Below, piece by piece: positions 8,115 through 17,258 of a stretch of 39,083 nucleotides of DNA; within the stretch, counting starts at the first letter, position 1, and the number at the start of each line of letters is the position of its first letter. A program made the translations under genes and the position numbers. A model generated the notes under the pieces. It did no database searches. It was not told the DNA's origin and saw nothing but the letters and a program-made list of their open reading frames with translations. Origin of the DNA: an uncultured Bacteroidales bacterium (GTDB lineage: Bacteria; Bacteroidota; Bacteroidia; Bacteroidales; WCHB1-69); the NCBI GenBank assembly GCA_905236885.1, contig CAJOQK010000172.1:1-39083 (forward strand), written 5' to 3'.

Positions 8115-11100
8115 ATGAAAAGCTGCCGAGGAAACAGAGCTGCATGGAGATGGCTGACATTTTCCTGCCATGTGCCGCTCTTTTTTTTCTGCCTTTTTCC
8201 TCTTTTGTTGCATGCACAACAGGATACAACCGTAAAAATATTTAAACACAAGGATTTAAATCAAATAGAACCGAAACTTTACGACTACAAACGACATTTG
8301 CTGGATCCTCAGGCGGAAGCTGAGCTGTTCGCCCCTTTTGTTTCAGATGAAACACTGCGGACTTCCGGCAGCCTCACGCGGGGCATCACTGTGGGCAGTA
8401 ACAGGGACCTCTCCATGGATGCCAGCCTGAACCTGCAGCTGTCGGGCATGCTTTCGGAGGATTTGTCCATCACCGCCTTCATTAGCGATGAGAACCTGCC
8501 TCTTCAGGCCTCTTCCGCATATTCGTTGCAGGGAAAAGATTTTGACCGTATCTATATCCGGTTGGATTATAAGGACAGGGCGAGCCTTTTGGCGGGTGAT
8601 GTGGATTTGAGTGACTTTGAGACCTATTTTTTGCGTTTTCACAAACAGGGTAAAGGTGGAAAAGGGGAGTTCCGTTGGAGGGATACCGTCCGAAAGATGG
8701 ATTATGCTGTGACCGCTGCCGCTGCTGTAGCCAAAGGTAGTTTTTGCAGGCAGCAGCTGAAAATCATTGATGGAGTGCAGGGTGCTTACAGGTTGCAGGG
8801 AGCTGATGAGGAGCAACAAATTATTGTGTTGTCGGCATCGGAGCGGGTGTATGTGGACGGCGTGCTGGTGGAACGGGGTGAAAATGCAGATTATACTATT
8901 GACTACAATCTGGCGGAAATTACCTTCACGGTACGGCAGCCGATGACTGCCGACAAAAGGGTGGTGGTGGAGTTTGAATATTCGGACCAACACTATGTAC
9001 GGATGCTGACCCATCTGCAGAGCGCGATAACACGCAGACACTGGCAATGGAATTTTGCGTTTTACAATGAACAGGATCTGAAACGGCAATCCAACCAGCT
9101 TGAATTGGATTCGGCTACGGTGGCCTTTTTGCGCCGGATGGGAAATGCAGGTTCATCCGGCTATTATCCCATGGCGGACAGCATCGGTTTCCTGTCGGAA
9201 GAGGTGTTGTACAAGCGGATTGACAGCGTTGTGTCGGGACAAAGGTATGATTCCGTGTATGTATATTCTACAAATAAGGACAGTGCCTGCTACCGGTTAC
9301 GCTTTTCCTACATGGGTGAGGGGAAGGGAAATTACGTGCGGCTGCAGAGCGGTGTGAACGGACAGGTGTATGCTTGGGTGGCGCCTGTGAACGGGGTTCC
9401 GCAGGGAAGCTATGAGCCGGTGGTGCCTCTTTTTGCCCCCAAGCGTTTGCAGCAGTACACCACCCGTTTGCAGTTTCGGGACAGCAACCGGCTATTCAGG
9501 GTGGAGGCGGCGTTGTCCAATAATGACCCCAACACATTCGCCTCCAATGACTCTTCTTTAGTGGGTGCGGCGTTGCGTGCACAATGGCAGCGACGGTTTT
9601 GTTGGGGAAAAGGGGTGCGCCCGTGGAGCCTTTTGCCTGATTTGTACGGAGAATGGAAAGGGGCGGGCTTCATGCCGGTGGAATCCTACCGCGATGTGGA
9701 ATTTGTCCGGAATTACAATCTGGCGGACAGCCTGACTGCCAACAGGTCGGAGTTTTTTATGCAGGCAGGTTGGCAGATGTGCAGCCCTTGGATGGACAGG
9801 CTTTCTTGGCAGAGCGTGTTGTACCGCATTCCCCGTTCGGAATGGGAGGCATTCCGGCACCGCCTGCAATGGAATTCCCATCATGCCGTGTGGGAAAGCC
9901 GTGCGGACATCCGTTTGCTGCAAAGCCAAACAGCCGAATACAATACCCGTTTTTGGCAGGCCGACGGACAGATTGCCCTGAATGTATGGAAAATGCGTAT
10001 GGAATTGTGGGATGGGATGGAGTGGAACACTTATCGTTCCTCCACCGGTTCCCTCATGCCTGAAAGCCAGTCCTACAATGAGTGGAAACTCTCTATGCGA
10101 CAAAGGGACACCAATGCCGGGCAGTGGCAATACAGGTTGGCCTATGCCCAGCGCAAACAGTGGGTGGCGGGAGAGCAGCAGTTGCAGGCCGGTGGTTTTT
10201 CCCGCCACCTGCAGGCGGATTTGGATTGCCGGCGCTGGCGCGAACATCCGTTACAATTTTCCCTGGTTTACCGTTCAATGGAGGCAAAGGATAGCGCCTG
10301 GATGACGCTGCCGCAGGAAAACACGCTTTTGGGAAGTCTGCGCTACAGTGGAAAATGGGCAAAAGGGGCCGTTCAAACCAATTTTTATTACCATACTGGT
10401 ACGGCGATGGAGGAGAAGGTTGCCTATACCTATTTGAAAGTAGCTGACGGACAGGGAGTGTACCAATGGAACGACTACAATGGTAACGGAGTGGAGGAAC
10501 TTGATGAGTTTGAACCTGCCCTGTATCGGGACAAGGCCAATTACATCAGGATTTACCAGGTTTCGCAGGAATATGTCAGGGTGTATGCCAACAGTTGCAC
10601 ATACAGCCTTATTTTGCGTCCGGCAGCAGTATGGCAGCAACGGCACGGCTGGCGTAGGACCCTCTCCCGTTTCAGCTACACCGGCACTTTCCAGTCCCAG
10701 TTGAAGAAGGACAGGGATTTGGTACGGAATTCGGATGCTCCGTTGTGGCAGATTCTGAATCCATATCATACTCAGCTGGAGGACAGCCTTTTGAACACCG
10801 CAAACCTGCAATGGAGAAATCTGCTTACTTTCAATCAGTCCCATCCTGTGTTCGGTGCAGAGGGAATTTTTTCACGAAATATGAATAAATATTTGACAGT
10901 AAATGGATTTGAATATAATGCCTCCACGATTTGTCAGGGAAGTGTCCGCTATCGTATCTGTAAGATTTTGCAGACGAAATGGATGTACAAGTATTCGCAG
11001 ACGGAGGCACATTCGCGTTACATGTCTTCCAAAAACTATTGGTTGGATGCCAGTGAAGTCAGTTGCCAATGGCAGTTCCCATACCGGCTACACTTTTCGT

Positions 11101-11441
11101 TTGGAGGTTCCTATACCTATAAGGATCAAAATAATACAATAGGTGAGGAGCGTGCTTTCACACATCAGCTTATGGCTGAGATGACCTGCCGCATTCCGCA
11201 GCGTGGCAGTCTGAGCCTGCAGTGCCGTTACCACCATATCCTGTTCCATGGTGAGGAGAACAGTTCGGTCGCTTATCAGATGATGGAGGCTCTCTCCAAT
11301 GGCAGTAATGCTGTTTTCAATGTTATCTGCCAGCTCAAATTGGGAGAATTTTTGCAGATGGACCTTAATTACGAGTGCCGGATTGGTGAGCACCTCACCC
11401 CACAACAGCTGGGTGGTATAGCATTCAGGGCATTATTGTAG
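8115..11441 (+). CDS. Large outer-membrane beta-barrel protein with SprA-like N-terminal region
   Basis: This is a 1108-residue exported protein of unknown function. Its N-terminus has a long hydrophobic signal peptide ending near LLLHAQQD. Residues ~80-300 contain GSLTRGITVGSNRDLSMDAS and NLQLSGMLSEDLSITAFISD, then a plug-like beta-domain. This pattern resembles repeated blocks in SprA/Sov, the T9SS translocon, and related Bacteroidota outer-membrane proteins. The remainder is rich in alternating aromatic beta-strands, as in a barrel. An EF-hand-like DYNGNGVEELDEFE lies at 787-800. At about half the size of SprA it is not SprA itself. I place the start at the ATG at 8115, directly before the signal peptide. 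A GTG at 8097 is possible, and further upstream the frame only overlaps holA. It is probably cotranscribed with holA. Confidence 0.75.
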   Translation: MKSCRGNRAAWRWLTFSCHVPLFFFCLFPLLLHAQQDTTVKIFKHKDLNQIEPKLYDYKRHLLDPQAEAELFAPFVSDETLRTSGSLTRGITVGSNRDLSMDASLNLQLSGMLSEDLSITAFISDENLPLQASSAYSLQGKDFDRIYIRLDYKDRASLLAGDVDLSDFETYFLRFHKQGKGGKGEFRWRDTVRKMDYAVTAAAAVAKGSFCRQQLKIIDGVQGAYRLQGADEEQQIIVLSASERVYVDGVLVERGENADYTIDYNLAEITFTVRQPMTADKRVVVEFEYSDQHYVRMLTHLQSAITRRHWQWNFAFYNEQDLKRQSNQLELDSATVAFLRRMGNAGSSGYYPMADSIGFLSEEVLYKRIDSVVSGQRYDSVYVYSTNKDSACYRLRFSYMGEGKGNYVRLQSGVNGQVYAWVAPVNGVPQGSYEPVVPLFAPKRLQQYTTRLQFRDSNRLFRVEAALSNNDPNTFASNDSSLVGAALRAQWQRRFCWGKGVRPWSLLPDLYGEWKGAGFMPVESYRDVEFVRNYNLADSLTANRSEFFMQAGWQMCSPWMDRLSWQSVLYRIPRSEWEAFRHRLQWNSHHAVWESRADIRLLQSQTAEYNTRFWQADGQIALNVWKMRMELWDGMEWNTYRSSTGSLMPESQSYNEWKLSMRQRDTNAGQWQYRLAYAQRKQWVAGEQQLQAGGFSRHLQADLDCRRWREHPLQFSLVYRSMEAKDSAWMTLPQENTLLGSLRYSGKWAKGAVQTNFYYHTGTAMEEKVAYTYLKVADGQGVYQWNDYNGNGVEELDEFEPALYRDKANYIRIYQVSQEYVRVYANSCTYSLILRPAAVWQQRHGWRRTLSRFSYTGTFQSQLKKDRDLVRNSDAPLWQILNPYHTQLEDSLLNTANLQWRNLLTFNQSHPVFGAEGIFSRNMNKYLTVNGFEYNASTICQGSVRYRICKILQTKWMYKYSQTEAHSRYMSSKNYWLDASEVSCQWQFPYRLHFSFGGSYTYKDQNNTIGEERAFTHQLMAEMTCRIPQRGSLSLQCRYHHILFHGEENSSVAYQMMEALSNGSNAVFNVICQLKLGEFLQMDLNYECRIGEHLTPQQLGGIAFRALL

Positions 11442-11514
11442 TTTTCCATTATCTCTTATTTCCTTTTTTTTCAAAAAAAGTGGAAAATGTAATGCCGTGA
11501 ATGCGGATTTTGAT

Positions 11515-11522
11515 TATTTTTG
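11515..11522 (+). promoter_or_regulatory. Putative -7 element (TATTTTTG) almost touching the start codon
   Basis: TATTTTTG matches TAnnTTTG and ends 4 bases before the ATG at 11527. If it is used, transcription would begin at or next to the start codon. No convincing -33 TTTG is visible, so this is a weak call. Confidence 0.35.
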
Positions 11523-11526
11523 CAGC

Positions 11527-14085
11527 ATGAAACGAGTGATTTGTTTGTTATGTTTGCTGCCGCTGTTCATGGCGGTGGCGGAGGCGCAACCGGAAGGCAG
11601 ACCTAACCCTTCAGGTGGTCGTCCGTCCGGCATGCCTAAAGAGCGGAACGCCTCATCGGGTCGGGAACAGGCCTCCTCCCGCAATCTGACAGGAGAGTGC
11701 AAGCTGCGCGGTGTTCTGGAGGACAGTGAGAGCGGGGAACCGTTGGAATACGCGAATGTGGGACTTCTGTTTTTGAAGGACAGTGCTTTCCTTAAGGCGA
11801 CAGTTACCGATGAAAAGGGAACGTTTGAAATGACCCGTTTGCCGGAGGGTGAGTTTCTGCTTCGGGCCACATCAGTGGGCTATGAACCCTTATATCTTCC
11901 TGTCACTGTGAAGAATTTGGTCTCGCTTGGAAAAATCCGTATGCGGCCGGTCTCCTCTAATTTGACAGAGGTGACAGTGACGGCTGACCGTCCAATTTAC
12001 AGTGTGGACGGGGAGAAAACGCTCTATAATGTCTCGGAGGATCCTTCAATTCAGACAGGAACCACCATGGATGCTCTGCAGAATGCGCCCGGGGTGGAGG
12101 TGGACATCGAAGGGAATGTCACCTTGCGCGGAATATCCTCCGTGGAGATTTGGATCAATGACAAACCGTCCAAACTTACGGCGGAGAACTTGAAAACCTA
12201 TTTGGAAATTCTGCCTGCCAACACCTTGGAGCGCATTGAAACCATCACCAACCCTTCAGCCAAATATGACACGGATGCGGAGGCCATCATCAATATTGTC
12301 ACTACGGCCAAAATCAAAAGGAACCATTTCATCAGTTTCGGACTCAACGGCAGTTCCCAACCTTCGGTAAGCCCCTGGTTCTCATACGTGCGCGCCAACG
12401 ACAAATGGTCGGTCAGTATTTATGAGAGTTTGCGCTATTCTTACCGTGAAAATGCCTCGGACGGATATGCCATCCAGCGGAAAAACGATTCCCTTGGTGG
12501 CTATGACACTATCCAAAGGGAGGACTTCACCTCAGCCTCAGACAATAAAAACTGGAGCTCCTTTACCTCTTTGAATGTTAATTATATCATTGATTCCATG
12601 TCGGATATCAATGGCTCCCTCTCATTGAACTACAATGGCAGTTCCTCTTATTCATTGCGTAGTGAATTGAGGGATAACCAGTTTACGGGAGGTGACCTGT
12701 ATGAGTATTTTACACGGAATGAGGGCGGATCGCGAAATGTCAGTGGAATGCTCCATACAACCTATTCCCGCCGTTTTGACAACAAGGGGCACAATATGCG
12801 CTGGAATCTCATGGGCTCCCTGAATGACAACCATTCTGATAACAATTATTTGCGGGATTACACGATCTATAATGACTTGGACCAGAATAAATACAATGTC
12901 TCAGATGCGGGAGGCGGCGGTTTTTCCTTATCGGGAAACTACAATCGTCCCATCTCATCTGGCCGGGAATTGTCCGTAGGTGCCAACTACAGTTATGACA
13001 CTTACCGTGTTGTTGCTGAACGACTCATCTGGGATTCCATTTCCGGCGGCTACACATTGCAGGATACGCTGCGCAGCTGCATTTTTGAGACTGCCAACCA
13101 TCAGGTGGGCGCCAATGCCAACTGGACGCGTCGTTGGGGTAGTTTTACCATGCAGGCGGGTTTGGGAGTCAATTACAGTCTCAAGAACCTTGCTTATGAG
13201 AATGCCTGTTATCCTGATGTGAGGAAAGTCGGGTTTTTCACCGCACGGCCCACTTTGCACTTGAGTTACAGGACTAAAAGCATGCACACGTTTCGGGCGA
13301 GCTATTCGTTGCGTATGAACAACCCCTCGTCCAGCCAGCTTTCGCTTTACCGCGATTACGGTGAGGATTCCTACAGTACCGGCAACCCGTCGTTGAAGTC
13401 CTACCATACCCACAATGCGGAGATGGGTTGGACCAAGTATTTCAACCGGTTCGGTTCGGTGGGGGTGGAGGGCTACGGACGGTATTCCACCCGGGAGATA
13501 TCCTCCATTTCTGATGTCACGGATGAAGTTGACCCTTATATCGGACGAATGGTCCAGTTTACCATGCCCTACAACATGGGTTCCACCTACCGTTATGGGA
13601 CTTCATTCAATGCAACCTATAGACCTACAGGTTTTTTCAACCTCCGTTTCTATGCTAATGTGTACCATGCTGTGTATGAGATGGACTATCCCAAAACAGG
13701 TCGGGTCAGGACAGTCAGCGACGCCTATTCTTTGAGGCTGAATGCCTGGGCCAAACTGTTTAACCAGTACCAGCTGCATGCTTCCGCACGTTACTCGTCC
13801 CCTTCAAAATCGCTCTTTTCGGAGAGCAAGGCCACCTATTCGCTTAACGCCGGTCTGCGCTCCGATTTCTTCAACCGGAAAATGTCTGTATTTGTCAATG
13901 TGCAGGACATCTTCAATTGGGGGAAAAAGCGGGGCAGCGGCAGCGGCTCCACCAATCCTTATTACATCAGCTACAGCAACCAGAAGGTTATGAACAGCCG
14001 TTACATCAGTGCAGGTCTGACCTTCCGTTTTGGCAAAATGGAATTGGAAAAAAATGCCTCTTCTGGTGAGGGTGATTCGGAATGA
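11527..14085 (+). CDS. Outer-membrane beta-barrel protein with N-terminal CarboxypepD_reg-like domain (TonB-receptor-like)
   Basis: This is an 852-residue outer-membrane protein. A signal peptide (MKRVICLLCLLPLFMAVAEA) is followed by a low-complexity Pro/Gly/Ser-rich linker. A carboxypeptidase-regulatory-like beta-sandwich lies at ~58-145 (RGVLEDSESGEPLEYANVGL, TDEKGTFEMTRLPEGEFLL). A TonB-receptor plug-like region follows at ~150-260, with TVTADRPIYSVDGEKTLYNV and the IETITNPSAKYD segment. A long beta-barrel runs to the end. This is the architecture of Pfam-type outer-membrane beta-barrel family 3, widespread in Bacteroidota. It is not a SusC, since no SusD gene is adjacent. The substrate is unknown. 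I use the ATG at 11527 before the signal peptide rather than the upstream in-frame GTG at 11497. Confidence 0.85.
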   Translation: MKRVICLLCLLPLFMAVAEAQPEGRPNPSGGRPSGMPKERNASSGREQASSRNLTGECKLRGVLEDSESGEPLEYANVGLLFLKDSAFLKATVTDEKGTFEMTRLPEGEFLLRATSVGYEPLYLPVTVKNLVSLGKIRMRPVSSNLTEVTVTADRPIYSVDGEKTLYNVSEDPSIQTGTTMDALQNAPGVEVDIEGNVTLRGISSVEIWINDKPSKLTAENLKTYLEILPANTLERIETITNPSAKYDTDAEAIINIVTTAKIKRNHFISFGLNGSSQPSVSPWFSYVRANDKWSVSIYESLRYSYRENASDGYAIQRKNDSLGGYDTIQREDFTSASDNKNWSSFTSLNVNYIIDSMSDINGSLSLNYNGSSSYSLRSELRDNQFTGGDLYEYFTRNEGGSRNVSGMLHTTYSRRFDNKGHNMRWNLMGSLNDNHSDNNYLRDYTIYNDLDQNKYNVSDAGGGGFSLSGNYNRPISSGRELSVGANYSYDTYRVVAERLIWDSISGGYTLQDTLRSCIFETANHQVGANANWTRRWGSFTMQAGLGVNYSLKNLAYENACYPDVRKVGFFTARPTLHLSYRTKSMHTFRASYSLRMNNPSSSQLSLYRDYGEDSYSTGNPSLKSYHTHNAEMGWTKYFNRFGSVGVEGYGRYSTREISSISDVTDEVDPYIGRMVQFTMPYNMGSTYRYGTSFNATYRPTGFFNLRFYANVYHAVYEMDYPKTGRVRTVSDAYSLRLNAWAKLFNQYQLHASARYSSPSKSLFSESKATYSLNAGLRSDFFNRKMSVFVNVQDIFNWGKKRGSGSGSTNPYYISYSNQKVMNSRYISAGLTFRFGKMELEKNASSGEGDSE

Positions 14086-14129
14086 TTTGTAAACCAGTAT
14101 ATAATGATATAGAAAAATATTTTTACAAA
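14086..14129. repeat. AT-rich inverted repeat after the outer-membrane barrel gene
   Basis: TTTGTAAA (14086-14093) and TTTACAAA (14122-14129) are perfect 8-base inverted arms separated by 28 AT-rich bases, immediately after the stop codon. It could be a weak 3' structure, but the arms are AT-rich and could pair by chance. Confidence 0.3.
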
Positions 14130-14156
14130 ATAAACTTTTTTTTGCTGTATTTTATA

Positions 14157-14164
14157 TACCTTTG
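14157..14164 (+). promoter_or_regulatory. Putative promoter -7 element (TACCTTTG) for recQ
   Basis: TACCTTTG followed by CA matches TAnnTTTG and sits 100 bases before the recQ ATG. The predicted leader of about 95 bases includes short complementary arms (TGCAC 14177-14181 with GTGCA 14211-14215, and CCTT with AAGG inside). Confidence 0.65.
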
Positions 14165-14264
14165 CAAATAGGCTTTTGCACTTTCCGCCTTGTTGAAAAA
14201 GGAGGGGCAGGTGCAGCGGTGAGTTTGTTTAAATGTTTGAATATTACTAAATTATTGTAGGTTA

Positions 14265-16481
14265 ATGCCCAAAAAAACGAAATTTGATTTACAAAGACCG
14301 TTGAAGGAAATTTTCGGTTTTGACCACTTTAAGGGAAAACAGGAAGATATAATACGCTGTCTCCTTTCGGGGAAGGACTGTTTTGTGATTATGCCCACAG
14401 GAGGAGGAAAATCCTTGTGCTACCAGTTGCCTGCCATGATGCTGGAGGGTACGGCCATTGTGATTTCCCCATTAATTTCTCTGATGAAGAATCAGGTGGA
14501 TTCCATCCGGAACTATACCTCACAGGAGGATGTGGCCCATTTTTACAACTCCTCCCTGACCAAGGCGGAAATGCGGCAGGTACGTCAAAACCTGCTTTCG
14601 GGTCTTACCAAGCTGCTCTACATTGCGCCGGAATCCCTTATCAAGGAGGATAATGTCTCCCTGCTACAGAAAATCAAGATTTCTTTTTTCGCCATTGATG
14701 AGGCGCACTGCATTTCGGAGTGGGGGCATGATTTTCGTCCCGAATACCGACGCATCCGTGACATCATAGACAACATCGGACAGAAGGTGCCTATTATGGC
14801 GCTCACCGCCACAGCCACCCCCAAGGTGCGCAATGATATCCAAAAGAATTTGAAAATGATGGATGCCGAGGTTTTCCTCTCCTCATTCAACCGTCCCAAT
14901 ATCTATTATGAAATCCGTGAAAAAACTGCTGATGTGGACAAGGAGGTGCTGAAAATCATTCGAGCCAATACTGGAAAATCGGGCATCATATACTGTTTCA
15001 GCCGTAAAAAGGTGGAGGAACTGACTGAATTCCTGAAAGCCAACCATGTGAAGGCATTGCCCTACCATGCCGGATTGGAGGGAGGTGTAAGGGTGAAGAA
15101 TCAGGACGATTTCCTGATGGAGGAGGCTGATGTTATTGTGGCCACCATCGCCTTTGGCATGGGCATTGACAAACCTGACATCCGTTATGTGATCCATTAT
15201 GACATACCCAAGAGTCTGGAGGGATATTATCAGGAAACAGGTCGTGCCGGTCGTGACGATGGGGAGGCCAAGTGTATCGCCTTTTATGATTATGAGGACT
15301 TGAACCGGTTGGAAAAACTGGTCAAGGGAAAACCGGTGGCGGAGCAGGAAATTGCGCAGCAGCTGCTCTCGGAGGTGATGTCCTATGCGGAATCCAACCT
15401 GTGCCGCCGGCGCCATCTGCTTTTTTATTTCGGGGAAACCTACGACAAGGAGAATTGCGGTTGCTGTGATAACTGTCTGCATCCCAAACCTACAATGGAG
15501 GGGAAGGAATATGTCATCGTGCTGTTGAATTGCATCAGGGAATTGAAACAGCAGTTCAAGGACAAGCATATCATCAACATCATCAGGGGAGTGACAACCA
15601 ATGACATCAAAAAGTTCAAGCATGACAAGCTTGCCTCGTTCGGAGAAGGGGTCGAGGAGGATGAGAAATTTTGGGAATCCGTCATTCGCCAGGCACTTTT
15701 CGCAAAACTGCTGGTCAAGGAGATTGAGAATTATGGTATCTTGAAAATCACTTCGTTAGGAGAAAAATTCCTGAAACGACCCTATTCCATCCCATTGCCT
15801 GCGGTACACAAGAAGGGTGTGGATGCGGAGGATTTGGATGATGATGACGACTCGTCCGAAATGATGATGGGACAAAAGGGAGGTGTTGTTGACAAAGTGC
15901 TGTACACCATGCTGAAGGACATGCTTAAAGCCTTGGCGAAAAAGGAAAATCTGCCGCCATATGTCATTTTTCAGGAGAGTTCCCTGGAGGACATGTGTGT
16001 GCAGTATCCCACCAATTTGGAGGAGATGACCCAAATTACCGGTGTCGGATCCGGAAAAGCGCAGAAATATGGCAAGCCGTTCATTGATTTGATTCGTAAG
16101 TATGTGGAGGATAATGAAATTGAACGTCCGCAAGATTTGGTGGTGAAATCCCCCATCGACAAGTCCGGACTGAAAGTCTACATTATCCATAACATTGACC
16201 GGAAAATTGATTTTGAGGATATTGCCATTGCAAAAAAACTTTCCATGGATGAGCTGCTGACCGAAGTGGAGTACGTCGTCAATTCCGGCTTCAAGTTGGA
16301 TATACAATATTATATTGATGAATGTATTGACGAAACCCATCAGGAGGAGATTATGGACTATCTGCAGTCGTCCGAAAGCGATGATTTGGAGGTGGCCCTG
16401 CGTGAATTGGGAGAGGATGAGTACACAATGGAGGAATTACGGCTGATGCGCATAAAATTCATTTCAGATGTAGGAAACTAA
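14265..16481 (+). CDS. recQ: ATP-dependent DNA helicase RecQ
   Basis: This 738-residue 3'-5' helicase acts in recombination and repair. The Walker A motif MPTGGGKSLCYQLPA has K49, and motif II is AIDEAHCISEWGHDFRPEY with DEAH at 145-148. Later motifs include ALTATATPKVR, AFGMGIDKPDIRYVIH and YYQETGRAGRDD. The zinc-binding part of the RQC region has cysteines around CRRRHLLFYFG and CGCCDNC (near 389-413). An acidic DDDDDSSEMMM linker follows near 525, then an HRDC domain at ~550-625 (LPPYVIFQESSLEDMC, ITGVGSGKAQKYG). About 110 further residues form an extra helical C-terminal tail, making it longer than E. coli RecQ. The next gene starts 12 bases downstream. Confidence 0.96.
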   Translation: MPKKTKFDLQRPLKEIFGFDHFKGKQEDIIRCLLSGKDCFVIMPTGGGKSLCYQLPAMMLEGTAIVISPLISLMKNQVDSIRNYTSQEDVAHFYNSSLTKAEMRQVRQNLLSGLTKLLYIAPESLIKEDNVSLLQKIKISFFAIDEAHCISEWGHDFRPEYRRIRDIIDNIGQKVPIMALTATATPKVRNDIQKNLKMMDAEVFLSSFNRPNIYYEIREKTADVDKEVLKIIRANTGKSGIIYCFSRKKVEELTEFLKANHVKALPYHAGLEGGVRVKNQDDFLMEEADVIVATIAFGMGIDKPDIRYVIHYDIPKSLEGYYQETGRAGRDDGEAKCIAFYDYEDLNRLEKLVKGKPVAEQEIAQQLLSEVMSYAESNLCRRRHLLFYFGETYDKENCGCCDNCLHPKPTMEGKEYVIVLLNCIRELKQQFKDKHIINIIRGVTTNDIKKFKHDKLASFGEGVEEDEKFWESVIRQALFAKLLVKEIENYGILKITSLGEKFLKRPYSIPLPAVHKKGVDAEDLDDDDDSSEMMMGQKGGVVDKVLYTMLKDMLKALAKKENLPPYVIFQESSLEDMCVQYPTNLEEMTQITGVGSGKAQKYGKPFIDLIRKYVEDNEIERPQDLVVKSPIDKSGLKVYIIHNIDRKIDFEDIAIAKKLSMDELLTEVEYVVNSGFKLDIQYYIDECIDETHQEEIMDYLQSSESDDLEVALRELGEDEYTMEELRLMRIKFISDVGN

Positions 16482-16493
16482 AAGATAATTATA

Positions 16494-17258
16494 ATGGAAG
16501 AGTTTAAAGACGAGGCTTTTGTAAATGAGGAGCCGGAAAAGGAAAAATTTGTGGTTGAAACGCCGGAGCGGTCGGTGACGGAAGAGAATGTTCAGGAAAC
16601 GGAAAAGCCGGAGGCATGTGGCTGCCAACCCAAACGTCAGAAGTGCATTTGGACCACCATCGGATTTATAGTGCTTTTCGCGGCGATTATTGTGCTGTTC
16701 TGCGTGGTGTTCTCAATGAAAGGCGGCAACAAGCCGCAGAATGCCGCATTGCAGGCGAAAATGGAATCAGGTGAGGTCCCTTTTATGCTGACGGTCAATA
16801 ACGATTCCATTGTGGCACGTTATGTCCTTGTGGAGATTCTGACAAACGATTTGGAGGAGGAGTCCGCGCGTTATCAGAAGGAATTGCAGAGCAAGCAGGC
16901 CACATTTGAGGAGAAATATAAGAACTATCAGATTAATGTGCAGAACCAGGTGCTGACCAAAACACAGATGGAGAATGCCGAAGTGCAGCTGACCAATGAG
17001 GCTCAGGCTTTGAAGGCACTACAGGAGAAATATGCCACCATTTTGGCCAATAAGCAGGCATCGGTACAAAAGGAGATAGCTGATTCAATCATTGCGGTGA
17101 CCACCCGTATCAACGACAGCCGCTACCATGCCAAGTATGTGCTTGCCACGGCAACGGGTTCCGCAATTGTGTACAACAGTCCGGAATATGACATCACGGA
17201 GGAGGTGATTGCGGAATTGAACGCCACTTACGAGAAAAACCATAAGAAAAATGAATAA
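16494..17258 (+). CDS. Membrane-anchored OmpH/Skp-like coiled-coil protein
   Basis: This 254-residue protein has an acidic, Glu-rich N-terminus (1-~48) with a short Cys cluster (ACGCQ at 41-45). One membrane segment follows at ~52-75 (IGFIVLFAAIIVLFCVVFSM). The extracytoplasmic part begins with FMLTVNNDSIVARYVLVEIL, the short beta segment seen in OmpH/Skp-family periplasmic chaperones. A long coiled coil comes next (~115-200, rich in E/K/Q, ending NKQASVQKEIADS), and then the family-like terminal segment YVLATATGSAIVYNSPEYDITEEVI. Normal Skp proteins are secreted and soluble, whereas this one would stay tethered to the inner membrane. It is 12 bases after recQ and overlaps the next gene by 8 bases. 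Confidence 0.72.
   Translation: MEEFKDEAFVNEEPEKEKFVVETPERSVTEENVQETEKPEACGCQPKRQKCIWTTIGFIVLFAAIIVLFCVVFSMKGGNKPQNAALQAKMESGEVPFMLTVNNDSIVARYVLVEILTNDLEEESARYQKELQSKQATFEEKYKNYQINVQNQVLTKTQMENAEVQLTNEAQALKALQEKYATILANKQASVQKEIADSIIAVTTRINDSRYHAKYVLATATGSAIVYNSPEYDITEEVIAELNATYEKNHKKNE

Noticed and set aside
11527-14085. SusC-type nutrient receptor of a polysaccharide utilisation locus
   Set aside because: No SusD, glycoside hydrolase or regulator gene is nearby, and the protein fits the generic outer-membrane beta-barrel family better.
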